A stretch of DNA of 64,000 nucleotides from Crocinitomicaceae bacterium (GTDB taxonomy: Bacteria; Bacteroidota; Bacteroidia; Flavobacteriales_D; Crocinitomicaceae). A program made the position numbers and the translations under genes. The notes under the pieces were generated by a model. The model searched no databases, was not told the DNA's origin, and saw only the letters and a list, made by a program, of their open reading frames with translations. Positions 50,501 through 58,939 of the stretch are shown here, piece after piece. The stretch covers positions 383,766 through 447,765 of the forward strand of contig JAHEMJ010000014.1 in NCBI GenBank assembly GCA_024643725.1. The letters are read 5' to 3'. Within the stretch, counting starts at the first letter, position 1. Every line of letters starts with the position of its first letter.

Positions 50501-53221
50501 ATGGCGGGAAAACCGATTCGATTAGGAAAAGCAGCAGGAGAACTGAATGTTGGATTACCAACATTAGTAGAGTTCTTAGAGTCTAAAGGAATTAAAATTG
50601 ATTCCAATCCAAACACGCGTTTGGAGCAGGAACATTTTGACCTTTTGTGCCAAGAATTCGCTGCTGATCAATCTATGAAAGAGCAGTCTAAGGCCTCTAC
50701 TCGTAGAGAAAAACGTGAGTCTGTGACATTAAGCGACAAGCCGGCAGACACACCAAGAGTGACGGATTCATCGGAGGATGAAGACGAAGGGGATGCAATC
50801 AACTTGGAAGAAATCAAACGTCAAGTATTTGCCGTTGAAAAACCAGTAGTTGCTCCTGAAGAGCCGAAAGAAACTTCCAATGCTCCAGAAATCACTCCTG
50901 TAGAAAGTAGCCATGTAAATGTCATTGGTAAAATTGACCTTTCGGCAATCAACCAACGCACACGTCCGGACAAGAAAAAAGAAGAGCCAGCTCCAAAAGC
51001 AAAGCCTGAACCGAAAAAAGAAGAGCCGAAAGTAGCTCCTGTTGTAGAGGTTAAACCAGAAGAAAAGGCCGCACCAGCAGAAATCGAAATGATTCGCTTT
51101 GAGCGCCAAGTTTTAAGTGGACCAACCGTTTTGGGTAAAATCGAATTACCGGTTGAGCGCCCTAGAAATCCTGTGGCTTCTTCAAACGACGATGCAAAAC
51201 GCAAACGCAAACGCATCAAAAAAGTGGAAACTCCTGCGCCAAACGCAGCTGGTGGAAATAATACAAATCGTCCTGGCAACGCTGGAAACAAAGGAGGGAA
51301 AACAGATAAACCGGAAATTTCGGCATCTGATATTCAAAAAGAAATCAAAGATACCTTGGCGAGATTATCCAACCAAGGTGGAAAATCGAAAGCGTCTAAA
51401 AATAGACGTTTGAAACGTGATAGCTTCCAACAACGCCGCCAAGAGGAAATGGCTGCAGCGGAATTGGAAGAAAAAATCTTGAAATTAACCGAGTTCGTAA
51501 CGGTTTCGGAATTGGCCTCAATGATGAGTGTTCAACCAACTCAAGTAATCTCGGTATGTATGTCCTTAGGGATTTTTGCATCGATAAATCAACGCTTGGA
51601 CGCTGAAACAATTCAAATTGTGGCCGATGAATTCGGTTACGAAACAGAATTTGTCAGCGCAGAAGTGCAAGATGCCATTCAGGCAGTTGAAGACAAACCT
51701 GAAGATTTAATTAGTCGTCCGCCAATCATCACCGTAATGGGTCACGTTGACCACGGTAAAACATCCTTATTGGATAGAATTCGTAACGCCAACGTTACTG
51801 AAGGTGAAGCAGGTGGAATCACACAACACATTGGTGCATATTCCGTTACCTTGAAGGATGGACGTAAAATGACATTCTTGGATACACCAGGTCACGAAGC
51901 CTTTACCGCTATGCGTGCTCGTGGTGCTCAAGTAACCGATGTGGCGATTATCATTGTGGCAGCGGATGATGATGTCATGCCTCAAACAAAAGAAGCGATT
52001 TCACATGCCCAAGCGGCGAATGTTCCGATGATTTTCGCGATCAATAAAATCGATAAACCAGGAGCAAACCCAGACCGAATCCGTGAACAATTATCCGCTA
52101 TGAATATCCTAGTGGAAGATTGGGGTGGGAAATACCAAGTGCAAGAAATTTCTGCCAAACAGAATTTAAACATAGATGCCCTCTTAGACAAAGTGCTTTT
52201 AGAGGCAGAACTATTGGAGTTGAAAGCGAATCCAAACAAGAATGCGGTTGGTACCGTAATCGAGTCCTCATTGGATAAAGGAAAAGGATACGTGACAAAC
52301 ATGTTGGTTGAAGCTGGAACTATGCGCATCGGAGATGTGGTTCTGGTTGGACGTTATTTCGGTAAGGTTCGTGCCATGCATGATGAACACGGAGTGGCAC
52401 TGAAAGAAGCAGGTCCTTCTTGTCCAGTATCTGTTCTTGGAATTGGTGGTGCACCAAATGCCGGTGATAAATTCCACATCCTAGACGATGAAAAAGAAGC
52501 GAAATCAATCGCATTGAAACGCGAACAATTGTACCGTGAGCAAGGATTACGTACAACGAAACATATTACATTGGATGAAATCGGTCGTCGTTTGGCTATC
52601 GGTGACTTTAAAGAATTGAACATCATCGTGAAAGGTGATGTGGATGGTTCGATTGAAGCCCTTTCTGATGCCTTGTTAAACTTGTCAACGGAAGAAATTC
52701 AAGTGAACATCATCCTTAAAGGAGTTGGTGCCATTACAGAAGCTGATGTGAATTTAGCATCTGCGTCTGACGCGATTATTATTGGATTCCAAGTTCGTCC
52801 ATCATTGACAGCACGCAAATTGGCTGAAAACGAGCAAATCGATATCCGTCTTTACTCTGTCATCTACAAAGCAATCGAGGAAATCAAAGCTGCAATGGAA
52901 GGAATGTTATCACCAGATATCGAAGAACAAATCATTGGTTCTGCTGAAATCCGTGAGACATTTGAAATTACGAAGGTTGGAACTATTGCAGGATGTTACG
53001 TCATGGATGGTATCATCAAACGTTCTTCGAAAATCCGCGTGATCCGCGATGGAATTGTGGTTCACACAGGACTTCTTGGATCTTTGAAACGATTTAAAGA
53101 CGATGTACGCGAGGTGAAAAACAACTACGAATGTGGTTTGAACATCGATAAATACAACGACATTAAAATCGGCGATATCGTAGAAGCTTACGAAGAAGTC
53201 GAAGTCGCAAGAAAATTATAG
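50501..53221 (+). CDS. infB: Translation initiation factor IF-2
   Basis: 906 residues. The first 400 or so form the long variable N-terminal part: an IF2-N-like start (IRLGKAAGELNVGLPTLVEFLESKG), then a K/E/P/A-rich linker, then a second IF2-N-like helical segment (VTVSELASMMSVQPTQVISVCMSLG). The GTPase domain shows G1 GHVDHGKTSL (about residue 414), G3 DTPGHEAF and G4 NKID. Domains II-IV follow, with the C-terminal fMet-tRNA-binding domain (GTIAGCYVMDG, ending VEVARKL). It is the last gene of rimP-nusA-infB, starting 36 nt after nusA. No terminator is seen behind it. Confidence 0.97.
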   Translation: MAGKPIRLGKAAGELNVGLPTLVEFLESKGIKIDSNPNTRLEQEHFDLLCQEFAADQSMKEQSKASTRREKRESVTLSDKPADTPRVTDSSEDEDEGDAINLEEIKRQVFAVEKPVVAPEEPKETSNAPEITPVESSHVNVIGKIDLSAINQRTRPDKKKEEPAPKAKPEPKKEEPKVAPVVEVKPEEKAAPAEIEMIRFERQVLSGPTVLGKIELPVERPRNPVASSNDDAKRKRKRIKKVETPAPNAAGGNNTNRPGNAGNKGGKTDKPEISASDIQKEIKDTLARLSNQGGKSKASKNRRLKRDSFQQRRQEEMAAAELEEKILKLTEFVTVSELASMMSVQPTQVISVCMSLGIFASINQRLDAETIQIVADEFGYETEFVSAEVQDAIQAVEDKPEDLISRPPIITVMGHVDHGKTSLLDRIRNANVTEGEAGGITQHIGAYSVTLKDGRKMTFLDTPGHEAFTAMRARGAQVTDVAIIIVAADDDVMPQTKEAISHAQAANVPMIFAINKIDKPGANPDRIREQLSAMNILVEDWGGKYQVQEISAKQNLNIDALLDKVLLEAELLELKANPNKNAVGTVIESSLDKGKGYVTNMLVEAGTMRIGDVVLVGRYFGKVRAMHDEHGVALKEAGPSCPVSVLGIGGAPNAGDKFHILDDEKEAKSIALKREQLYREQGLRTTKHITLDEIGRRLAIGDFKELNIIVKGDVDGSIEALSDALLNLSTEEIQVNIILKGVGAITEADVNLASASDAIIIGFQVRPSLTARKLAENEQIDIRLYSVIYKAIEEIKAAMEGMLSPDIEEQIIGSAEIRETFEITKVGTIAGCYVMDGIIKRSSKIRVIRDGIVVHTGLLGSLKRFKDDVREVKNNYECGLNIDKYNDIKIGDIVEAYEEVEVARKL

Positions 53222-53261
53222 TCTAAATCGGAGGAAGAGACATTGCTACTCGCTTTTTTCG

Positions 53262-53269
53262 TAGCTTTG
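53262..53269 (+). promoter_or_regulatory. -7 promoter element TAGCTTTG for tatA
   Basis: A perfect TAnnTTTG with an ATTG 16 nt upstream as a weak -33. It ends 26 nt before the chosen tatA start, supporting that start over the longer frame. Confidence 0.5.
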
Positions 53270-53295
53270 TGTATTCATCTAATAAAAGAAATCTT

Positions 53296-53484
53296 ATGGG
53301 CAAGTTAGGACCAACAGAAATCATCCTTATTTTAATTATCATCCTTTTGTTTTTCGGAGGCAAGAAAATTCCTGAATTAATGCGTGGACTTGGAAAAGGC
53401 GTGAAAGAATTCAAGGATGCTTCCAAAGGTGAAAGCGAAGAAACAACAAGTTCTTCTACAGAGATTAAAGCGGACGATAAATAA
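53296..53484 (+). CDS. tatA: Sec-independent translocase subunit TatA
   Basis: 62 residues: [20 protein letters not shown] is the single membrane helix, followed by [20 protein letters not shown], the FGxxKxPxxxxxxG amphipathic hinge typical of TatA/E. An acidic/serine-rich tail ends the protein. It forms the pore-like part of the Tat system, which would export the ActB precursor encoded in this window. The frame is open 27 nt further upstream, but the ATG at 53296 lies properly behind the TAGCTTTG promoter. tatC is not nearby. Confidence 0.93.
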   Translation: MGKLGPTEIILILIIILLFFGGKKIPELMRGLGKGVKEFKDASKGESEETTSSSTEIKADDK

Positions 53485-53490
53485 TAGTTC

Positions 53491-54897
53491 ATGTATCGTA
53501 CCATTGGTGATGTTCAGAAGGCTGTGCTTTCAGGCGAATCTGTTTTGTCTATTGCTCAAGCTTACCTGAAAAAAATTGAGGAAAATGCCCACCTAAATGC
53601 CTTCTTGGAAGTTTTTACGGAATCCGTAATTGAGAATGCAAAACTGGTTGATGAGAAAGTGAAGGCTGGAACAGCTGGACCACTTGCGGGTGTTGTTGTT
53701 GGAATCAAAGACAATATTTGTTACAAAAATCACCGTGTAAGCGCCTCTTCAAAAATCTTGGAAGGATTCACTTCCTTGTATACTTCAACTGTTCTACAAC
53801 GATTGATTGATCAAGATGCGATTGTAATCGGACGCTTAAATTGCGATGAATTCGCAATGGGAAGTTCGAATGAAAATTCGGCATTTGGATCCGTTGAAAA
53901 TAATTGGAAAGCAAACCATGTTCCAGGTGGATCATCTGGGGGAAGCGCCGTAGCAGCTAGTGCACAATTGTGCACGATTACGTTGGGCAGCGACACAGGT
54001 GGTTCCGTACGTCAACCGGCTTCTTGGACGGGAACCTATGGATTAAAGCCAACTTACGGTCGAATGAGCCGTTATGGACTCATCGCATACGCCTCTTCCT
54101 TTGATCAAATTGGTTCTTTCACCAATTCGGCAGCAGATGCCCAATTAATTTATGAATTGAGTGCTGGTGAGGATGAAATGGATGCAACGACTTCTTCACG
54201 TGAAGTGAAATGTGAACGCACCGACTTCCCACAAAAACTGAAAATTGGTTTAATTAGTGAATGCGTACATCACGAAGGATTAGATCCGGAAGTGCGTGAA
54301 AAACTAGCTGAACTGATTCAAAAATTAAAAGATGCTGGACACGAAATCACGGAAGTGAGTTTTCCTTTTATGGATTACATGGTTCCGACGTATTATGTCC
54401 TAACAACAGCCGAGGCTTCTTCAAATCTATCTCGTTTCGATGGAGTACATTTTGGCTATAGAAGCCAAGAAGCGAAAGGCGTTGAACAAACCTACATTAA
54501 ATCGCGAACAGAAGGATTTGGTCCAGAAGTGAAGCGCCGCATCATGACGGGAACCTTCGTGCTCTCTCATGGATACTATGATGCATATTACACACAAGGA
54601 CAAAAAGTTCGTCGTGTATTGAAAAATCGCACCGATGAATTTTTCCAGCAAGTTGATTTGTTGTTGTTGCCGACTACTCCGGGAACCGCTTTTGAGAAAA
54701 ATGCGGTGAAGGACCCGATTCAAATGTATCTGCAAGATATCTTTACGGTACACGCCAATTTAACGGGCAATCCAGCAATCAGTGTTCCTTTTGGTGTTCA
54801 TTCAAATGGACTGCCATTTGGTATTCAATTAATGGCCGATTCGTTCCAAGAAGACTTGTTATTTCATGGGGTAAAAAAATTGGAGGAGCTATTATGA
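53491..54897 (+). CDS. gatA: Asp-tRNA(Asn)/Glu-tRNA(Gln) amidotransferase subunit A
   Basis: 468 residues of the amidase-signature family. GatA frees ammonia from glutamine for the amidation of mischarged tRNA. The catalytic triad is visible: Lys73 in GIKDNI, the cis-Ser148 in PGGSSGGSAVA and the nucleophile Ser172 in GSDTGGSVRQPAS. The length and the C-terminal GIQLMADSFQEDLLF fit GatA better than other amidases. gatB and gatC are not in the window. It starts 6 nt after tatA and overlaps the next gene by 4 nt (ATGA). Confidence 0.94.
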   Translation: MYRTIGDVQKAVLSGESVLSIAQAYLKKIEENAHLNAFLEVFTESVIENAKLVDEKVKAGTAGPLAGVVVGIKDNICYKNHRVSASSKILEGFTSLYTSTVLQRLIDQDAIVIGRLNCDEFAMGSSNENSAFGSVENNWKANHVPGGSSGGSAVAASAQLCTITLGSDTGGSVRQPASWTGTYGLKPTYGRMSRYGLIAYASSFDQIGSFTNSAADAQLIYELSAGEDEMDATTSSREVKCERTDFPQKLKIGLISECVHHEGLDPEVREKLAELIQKLKDAGHEITEVSFPFMDYMVPTYYVLTTAEASSNLSRFDGVHFGYRSQEAKGVEQTYIKSRTEGFGPEVKRRIMTGTFVLSHGYYDAYYTQGQKVRRVLKNRTDEFFQQVDLLLLPTTPGTAFEKNAVKDPIQMYLQDIFTVHANLTGNPAISVPFGVHSNGLPFGIQLMADSFQEDLLFHGVKKLEELL

Positions 54898-56417
54898 GGT
54901 TTGTATGGTTGGTCTGTTTGATGGTCAGTGGCTTTTCGTATAGTCAAAAACCGGCACACCTCGTTCGACCAGCTGACACGCTCAATCCAGATGCTTTTTT
55001 TAATACGGTTCAGCAAAGTCTAACTATGTTCTATGCCGACTATGCGAATCAAAATAACTATGATTCCATCATTAATTCCTTGAAATATGAACCAAATCAG
55101 GTTCCGACTTTCTCGGATGAAGTGTACTGTCAACGATTGGAAGAAATGAGCAAGAGAAGCCCGTTTCATATGGACTGTAATCCGGCTACCTTATCAACCA
55201 TTAAGTTTTTCGCCACTCAACGTCGTGGATTTATTCGCGTTGTCATGGGTCGTTCTGCCTTGTATTTTGATCTGTTCGGAGAGAAATTAGCGGAATACGG
55301 CCTGCCACAAGAATTACGTTACTTATCAGTCATTGAAAGTGGTTTGCGTCCTCAAGTAAAATCTCGTGCAGGCGCACTAGGACTTTGGCAATTCATGTAC
55401 AAAACAGGGTTGTATTTTGGTTTGGAAGAAAATTCCTACATCGATGAACGCATGGACCCTGAGAAAGCCACTGATGCTGCTTGTCGTTACTTGAAACAAC
55501 TGTATGGAATTTATGGAGATTGGAACCTAGCTCTAGCTGCATACAATGCTGGTCCAGGAAACGTCAATCACGCCATTAAACGCTCGGGTGGAAAAACGAC
55601 CTATTGGGAGGTTCGCCCATTTTTACCACAAGAAACACAAGGATACGTTCCGAATTTTATCGCAGCGGCTTACCTCATAACTTACCATGCAGAACACAAC
55701 ATCGTTCCAATGGAAGCGAAAGTACACAATGCACAATTAGACACCATGTGCATGAAGGATGGTGTGCATATGAATACCATCTCCCAACTAGCCTTGTGGG
55801 ATATAGAAGACATCAAAACATTAAATCCAGTTTATAAAACGGCCTACATTCCTAAAATGAATCCTGCTCGTTGCTTAACTGGACCAATGGAAAAAATTAA
55901 TTTATTGGTGAGCTTGGAGGATTCATTGTACGCGCTCGAAAAAGCACTTTACGCACCGAAACCACCCGCACCCAAACCGATTGTGGTCGTGCCTCAAGAC
56001 AGCACCATATCGATTGATTCCGTGCAAGTGGCAAATGTAGAAGAAGACAGCTTGGTTCCATCAAATGATAACTTGCAGTACCACAAAGTTAAGGCAGGAG
56101 AGAACCTGAGGAACATTGCCCTCAGATACAATGTCACCATTGAACAAATCATGGAGTGGAATGGTCTGCAGACAACCAATATCTACGCTGGACAAAAACT
56201 CAAATTATTCAGTACGCAATCAGCTGCACCAACACCAACACCAACTCCCGCACCAAGACCAACTCCACCGGCAAAAAAATACTACAATGTGAAACCAGGA
56301 GACACGTTTGGGAAAATAGCACAGCGAAATAATTTATCCCAAGGTCAACTGCAACGATTAAATCCAGGTGTGAATATCAATAACATCTCGGTTGGACAAC
56401 GAATCCGAATTAAATAG
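54894..56417 (+). CDS. Lytic transglycosylase with two LysM domains (MltD-like)
   Basis: 507 residues. A signal peptide (about 1-18, ending FSYSQ) is followed by a soluble SLT domain: the catalytic Glu148 lies in LRYLSVIESGLRPQ, then AGALGLWQFM and LALAAYNAGPGNVNHAIKRSGG. Two LysM domains follow, one near residue 400 (YHKVKAGENLRNIALRYNV) and one at the end (YYNVKPGDTFGKIAQRNN), joined by a Thr/Pro-rich linker. It should cleave peptidoglycan between MurNAc and GlcNAc in the periplasm. No lipobox is present. It is coupled to gatA by a 4-nt overlap. Confidence 0.93.
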   Translation: MRFVWLVCLMVSGFSYSQKPAHLVRPADTLNPDAFFNTVQQSLTMFYADYANQNNYDSIINSLKYEPNQVPTFSDEVYCQRLEEMSKRSPFHMDCNPATLSTIKFFATQRRGFIRVVMGRSALYFDLFGEKLAEYGLPQELRYLSVIESGLRPQVKSRAGALGLWQFMYKTGLYFGLEENSYIDERMDPEKATDAACRYLKQLYGIYGDWNLALAAYNAGPGNVNHAIKRSGGKTTYWEVRPFLPQETQGYVPNFIAAAYLITYHAEHNIVPMEAKVHNAQLDTMCMKDGVHMNTISQLALWDIEDIKTLNPVYKTAYIPKMNPARCLTGPMEKINLLVSLEDSLYALEKALYAPKPPAPKPIVVVPQDSTISIDSVQVANVEEDSLVPSNDNLQYHKVKAGENLRNIALRYNVTIEQIMEWNGLQTTNIYAGQKLKLFSTQSAAPTPTPTPAPRPTPPAKKYYNVKPGDTFGKIAQRNNLSQGQLQRLNPGVNINNISVGQRIRIK

Positions 56418-56444
56418 TTTTCCGTTCTAGCACCTCCTGTCCGT

Positions 56445-57200
56445 ATGAAAATAACTGGAGTCATCATCACCTATAACGAGGAACGAAACATTGAACGATG
56501 TTTGCGTTCCCTGAAAATGGTATGTGATGAAATCATTGTATTGGACTCCTTTTCCACGGATGGTACCGAGGAAATCTGCAAGGAACAACAAGTGACTTTT
56601 GTTCAACACGCTTTTGATGGGCATATCCAACAAAAAAATAGAGCCTTGCAACTTGCTCAAACAGATTGGGTGCTGTCGTTAGATGCAGATGAATGCTTGA
56701 CACCAGCATTAACAGCATCCATTTTACAAGTGAAAAAGCAACCACTAGCAGACGCGTATTCATTCAATCGCCTCACCAATTATTGTGGACATTGGGTGAA
56801 ATACTGTGGCTGGTATCCGGACACGAAAACACGATTGGTTCGCAAAGAGGTAGCAGAATGGCAAGGTGTGAATCCCCATGATCGCTTGGAATTAATCCAT
56901 GCTGGACAAGTTTTACATTTATCTGGAGATCTACTGCACTATTCGTATTACACCAAAGAAGATCATTATAAACAAATTCACTTTTTTGGAACTATTGCGG
57001 CCAACGAATTATTCCAGCAAGGGAAAAGGGTGAGTATCCCCATGCTGTACCTGAAAGTCATCAATCAATTCGTAAAAAGCTACCTCGTGAAGCTCGGTCT
57101 GTTGGATGGGAAAACAGGATTGCTGATTTCGCTACGCAGTGCCTATGCCACTTACGTGAAATATACAAACCTTCGTAAACGCTATAAAGTTCCTGCATGA
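56445..57200 (+). CDS. Family 2 glycosyltransferase (WaaE/KdtX-like)
   Basis: 251 residues of the GT-A fold. The N-terminus ITGVIITYNEERNIERCLRSL and VLDSFSTDGTEEI form the nucleotide-binding part. The DxD-type motif is VLSLDADECLTP (D-A-D-E). WCGWYPDTKTRLVRK-like residues around HWVKYCGWYPDTKTRLVRK and a C-terminal helix pair match the LPS core transferase group WaaE/KdtX. The acceptor is not known. It precedes a family 9 transferase gene, overlapping it by 4 nt, so both probably build surface glycans. Confidence 0.9.
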   Translation: MKITGVIITYNEERNIERCLRSLKMVCDEIIVLDSFSTDGTEEICKEQQVTFVQHAFDGHIQQKNRALQLAQTDWVLSLDADECLTPALTASILQVKKQPLADAYSFNRLTNYCGHWVKYCGWYPDTKTRLVRKEVAEWQGVNPHDRLELIHAGQVLHLSGDLLHYSYYTKEDHYKQIHFFGTIAANELFQQGKRVSIPMLYLKVINQFVKSYLVKLGLLDGKTGLLISLRSAYATYVKYTNLRKRYKVPA

Positions 57201-58171
57201 ATCGTATTTTAATTTCACGTACCGATAGCATTGGAGATGTCGTGTTGACGCTACCCATGTGTCAAGCATTGAGAGAACAATTTCCCGAAGCGCGTTTGAT
57301 TTACATTGGAAAAAAATACACAGAATCCGTCGTGAACTGTTTTGACTGCATCGATGAGTTTTGGGATGTTGATGCATTACTGAATCAACCGATTGCCATG
57401 CAAATCGATCAAATGAAAGCCGATTGCATCATTCATGTCTTTCCAAATAAAGCCCTGGCTAGCTTAGCAAAACGAGCGAAGATTCCGATGCGAATAGGCA
57501 CCTCTCACCGCGTATTTCATTTGTTTACGTGTAATCACCGTCCAAATTTTACACGTAAAAATTCTCCATACCACGAGTCGCAATTGAACTTTCATTTGTT
57601 GGCTCCTCTCGGAATAACGACCATTCCAGATTTGGAGGATATTTCTTCCAATTTAAAATTAAACAGGCCAACAGAATCCATTCCTCTTGATTTTCAATGG
57701 GAAAAGGATACGTATGTCCTGTTACATCCTAAATCGAAAGGAAGTGCGCTGGAATGGCCAATTGAAAAATACATGTTGCTTGCTGAACAACTGGCAAATG
57801 GCGGAACAAAAGTTTGTTTTACTGGAACGGAAGAGGAGGGACAACTGTTCCGAATGAAGCTCCCCGTTCATCCAAATATTATGGATTCGACAGGAAAACT
57901 ATCCTTGACACAGTTAATAAGTCTCATTGGAAACGCAAAAGCTTTAGTGGCTTGCTCAACGGGTCCATACCATATTGCAGGTGTGAGCGGTGTAAATGCC
58001 ATCGGACTTTTTTCCATGCGACGTCCAATTGATCCAGGAAGATGGAAAGCCATTGGACCGAAAGCGCAATTTCTTGTGTTTGATGAACAATGCAAAGCCT
58101 GTAAAAAGGGTGAAAAATGTCGTTGCATCGAAGATATCAGTATTGATTCTGTTATGAATGCCATTGGCTAA
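57197..58171 (+). CDS. Family 9 glycosyltransferase (heptosyltransferase-like)
   Basis: 324 residues with the GT-B fold of the ADP-heptose:LPS heptosyltransferases. The start ILISRTDSIGDVVLTLPMCQALREQFP is the GT9 signature, and the second half has VLLHPKSKGSALEWPIEKY and CSTGPYHIAGVSG, the nucleotide-sugar site. The last part holds four cysteines (CKACKKGEKCRC), which might bind metal. Heptose need not be the donor. It overlaps the GT2 gene by 4 nt, and the UbiA-like gene starts immediately after its stop. Confidence 0.92.
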   Translation: MNRILISRTDSIGDVVLTLPMCQALREQFPEARLIYIGKKYTESVVNCFDCIDEFWDVDALLNQPIAMQIDQMKADCIIHVFPNKALASLAKRAKIPMRIGTSHRVFHLFTCNHRPNFTRKNSPYHESQLNFHLLAPLGITTIPDLEDISSNLKLNRPTESIPLDFQWEKDTYVLLHPKSKGSALEWPIEKYMLLAEQLANGGTKVCFTGTEEEGQLFRMKLPVHPNIMDSTGKLSLTQLISLIGNAKALVACSTGPYHIAGVSGVNAIGLFSMRRPIDPGRWKAIGPKAQFLVFDEQCKACKKGEKCRCIEDISIDSVMNAIG

Positions 58172-58888
58172 ATGAGCACATCCACCAAAACGCACTTGTT
58201 ACTTGCAGTGTACGCGAGCGTCTTTTCCTTGGGTATTTTAGGGAAAGCTCACTGGGACTTCGCCTTGCTGTTTGGACTGAGTATCTTTATGGCCTATCAA
58301 TGGTTAGAAGAGCGACGCAATCATTGGATTTACCTCCTTCTTGCAGGTGTAACAAGCGTTTTTTATGTGTACCTACTCTCGCCATTTTCCATAGGATTCG
58401 TACTGTATTGTTGCCTAGGATTATTAGTTTACTCCTATGAGAAAGGCATCAAATGGCGTAAAATTCCTTTTTTAAAACCAGTATTTATTTCCTTGTGTTG
58501 GTTTGCTCTGGGCATCGGCATTCCAAAGTTTGCCTTGTATGGCCAAATTCCAATTCAAGATTTTTCTCACATCCTCCTATTCATGATTCTAGCCATTGTA
58601 GAAGATTTGGAGGATAGGGCAGTGGATGAAGGCCACATTAAAACAATCCCAATGTACCTGACGAAAATGGAAACGGAAGCACTTATTGCCTTCTGGTTGT
58701 TCAGTTATTTGGCATTGTCCAATAGGATTGACTTATTTAGTGAAAGATTGGACATCAAAATACTTTCAATTGTCCTCACAAGCGCACCCTTGATTTATTT
58801 CATTTACTTGAAAAAAAGCGAGAACATAAATCACCGTTATTTCGATTTTATCCTTTTACTCATTGGATTGCTTCATTTACTTGTGTAG
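58172..58888 (+). CDS. UbiA-like multi-spanning membrane protein lacking the first Asp motif
   Basis: 238 residues with about 7-8 membrane helices. The segment AIVEDLEDRAVDEGHIKTIP (about 146-165) looks like the second Asp-rich motif of UbiA prenyltransferases (DxxD...D..G.KT-P). At the position of the first motif (normally NDxxDxxxD, after helix 2) I read YQWLEERRNHW instead, so prenyl-diphosphate binding by the classical pair of motifs is doubtful. It may be a diverged or neofunctionalised member. It starts directly at the stop codon of the GT9 gene. Family assignment is moderate and function unknown. Confidence 0.7.
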   Translation: MSTSTKTHLLLAVYASVFSLGILGKAHWDFALLFGLSIFMAYQWLEERRNHWIYLLLAGVTSVFYVYLLSPFSIGFVLYCCLGLLVYSYEKGIKWRKIPFLKPVFISLCWFALGIGIPKFALYGQIPIQDFSHILLFMILAIVEDLEDRAVDEGHIKTIPMYLTKMETEALIAFWLFSYLALSNRIDLFSERLDIKILSIVLTSAPLIYFIYLKKSENINHRYFDFILLLIGLLHLLV

Positions 58889-58913
58889 AATAGGTAAACT
58901 CTTGAATCCTTTT

Positions 58914-58921
58914 TATCTTTG
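58914..58921 (+). promoter_or_regulatory. -7 promoter element TATCTTTG for leuS
   Basis: A perfect TAnnTTTG, 18 nt before the ATG at 58940. The alternative TTG start at 58919 lies inside this element, so it is rejected. Confidence 0.55.
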
Positions 58922-58939
58922 TCCTTCGAAATTAAGGAT

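Noticed and set aside
50768-51291. Reverse-strand frames of 113 and 156 codons opposite infB
   Set aside because: They are shadows of the low-complexity K/E/P/A-rich IF-2 linker, with no start signal or domain.
58919-58939. TTG start for leuS
   Set aside because: The TTG is part of the TATCTTTG promoter element; the ATG at 58940 fits the family.
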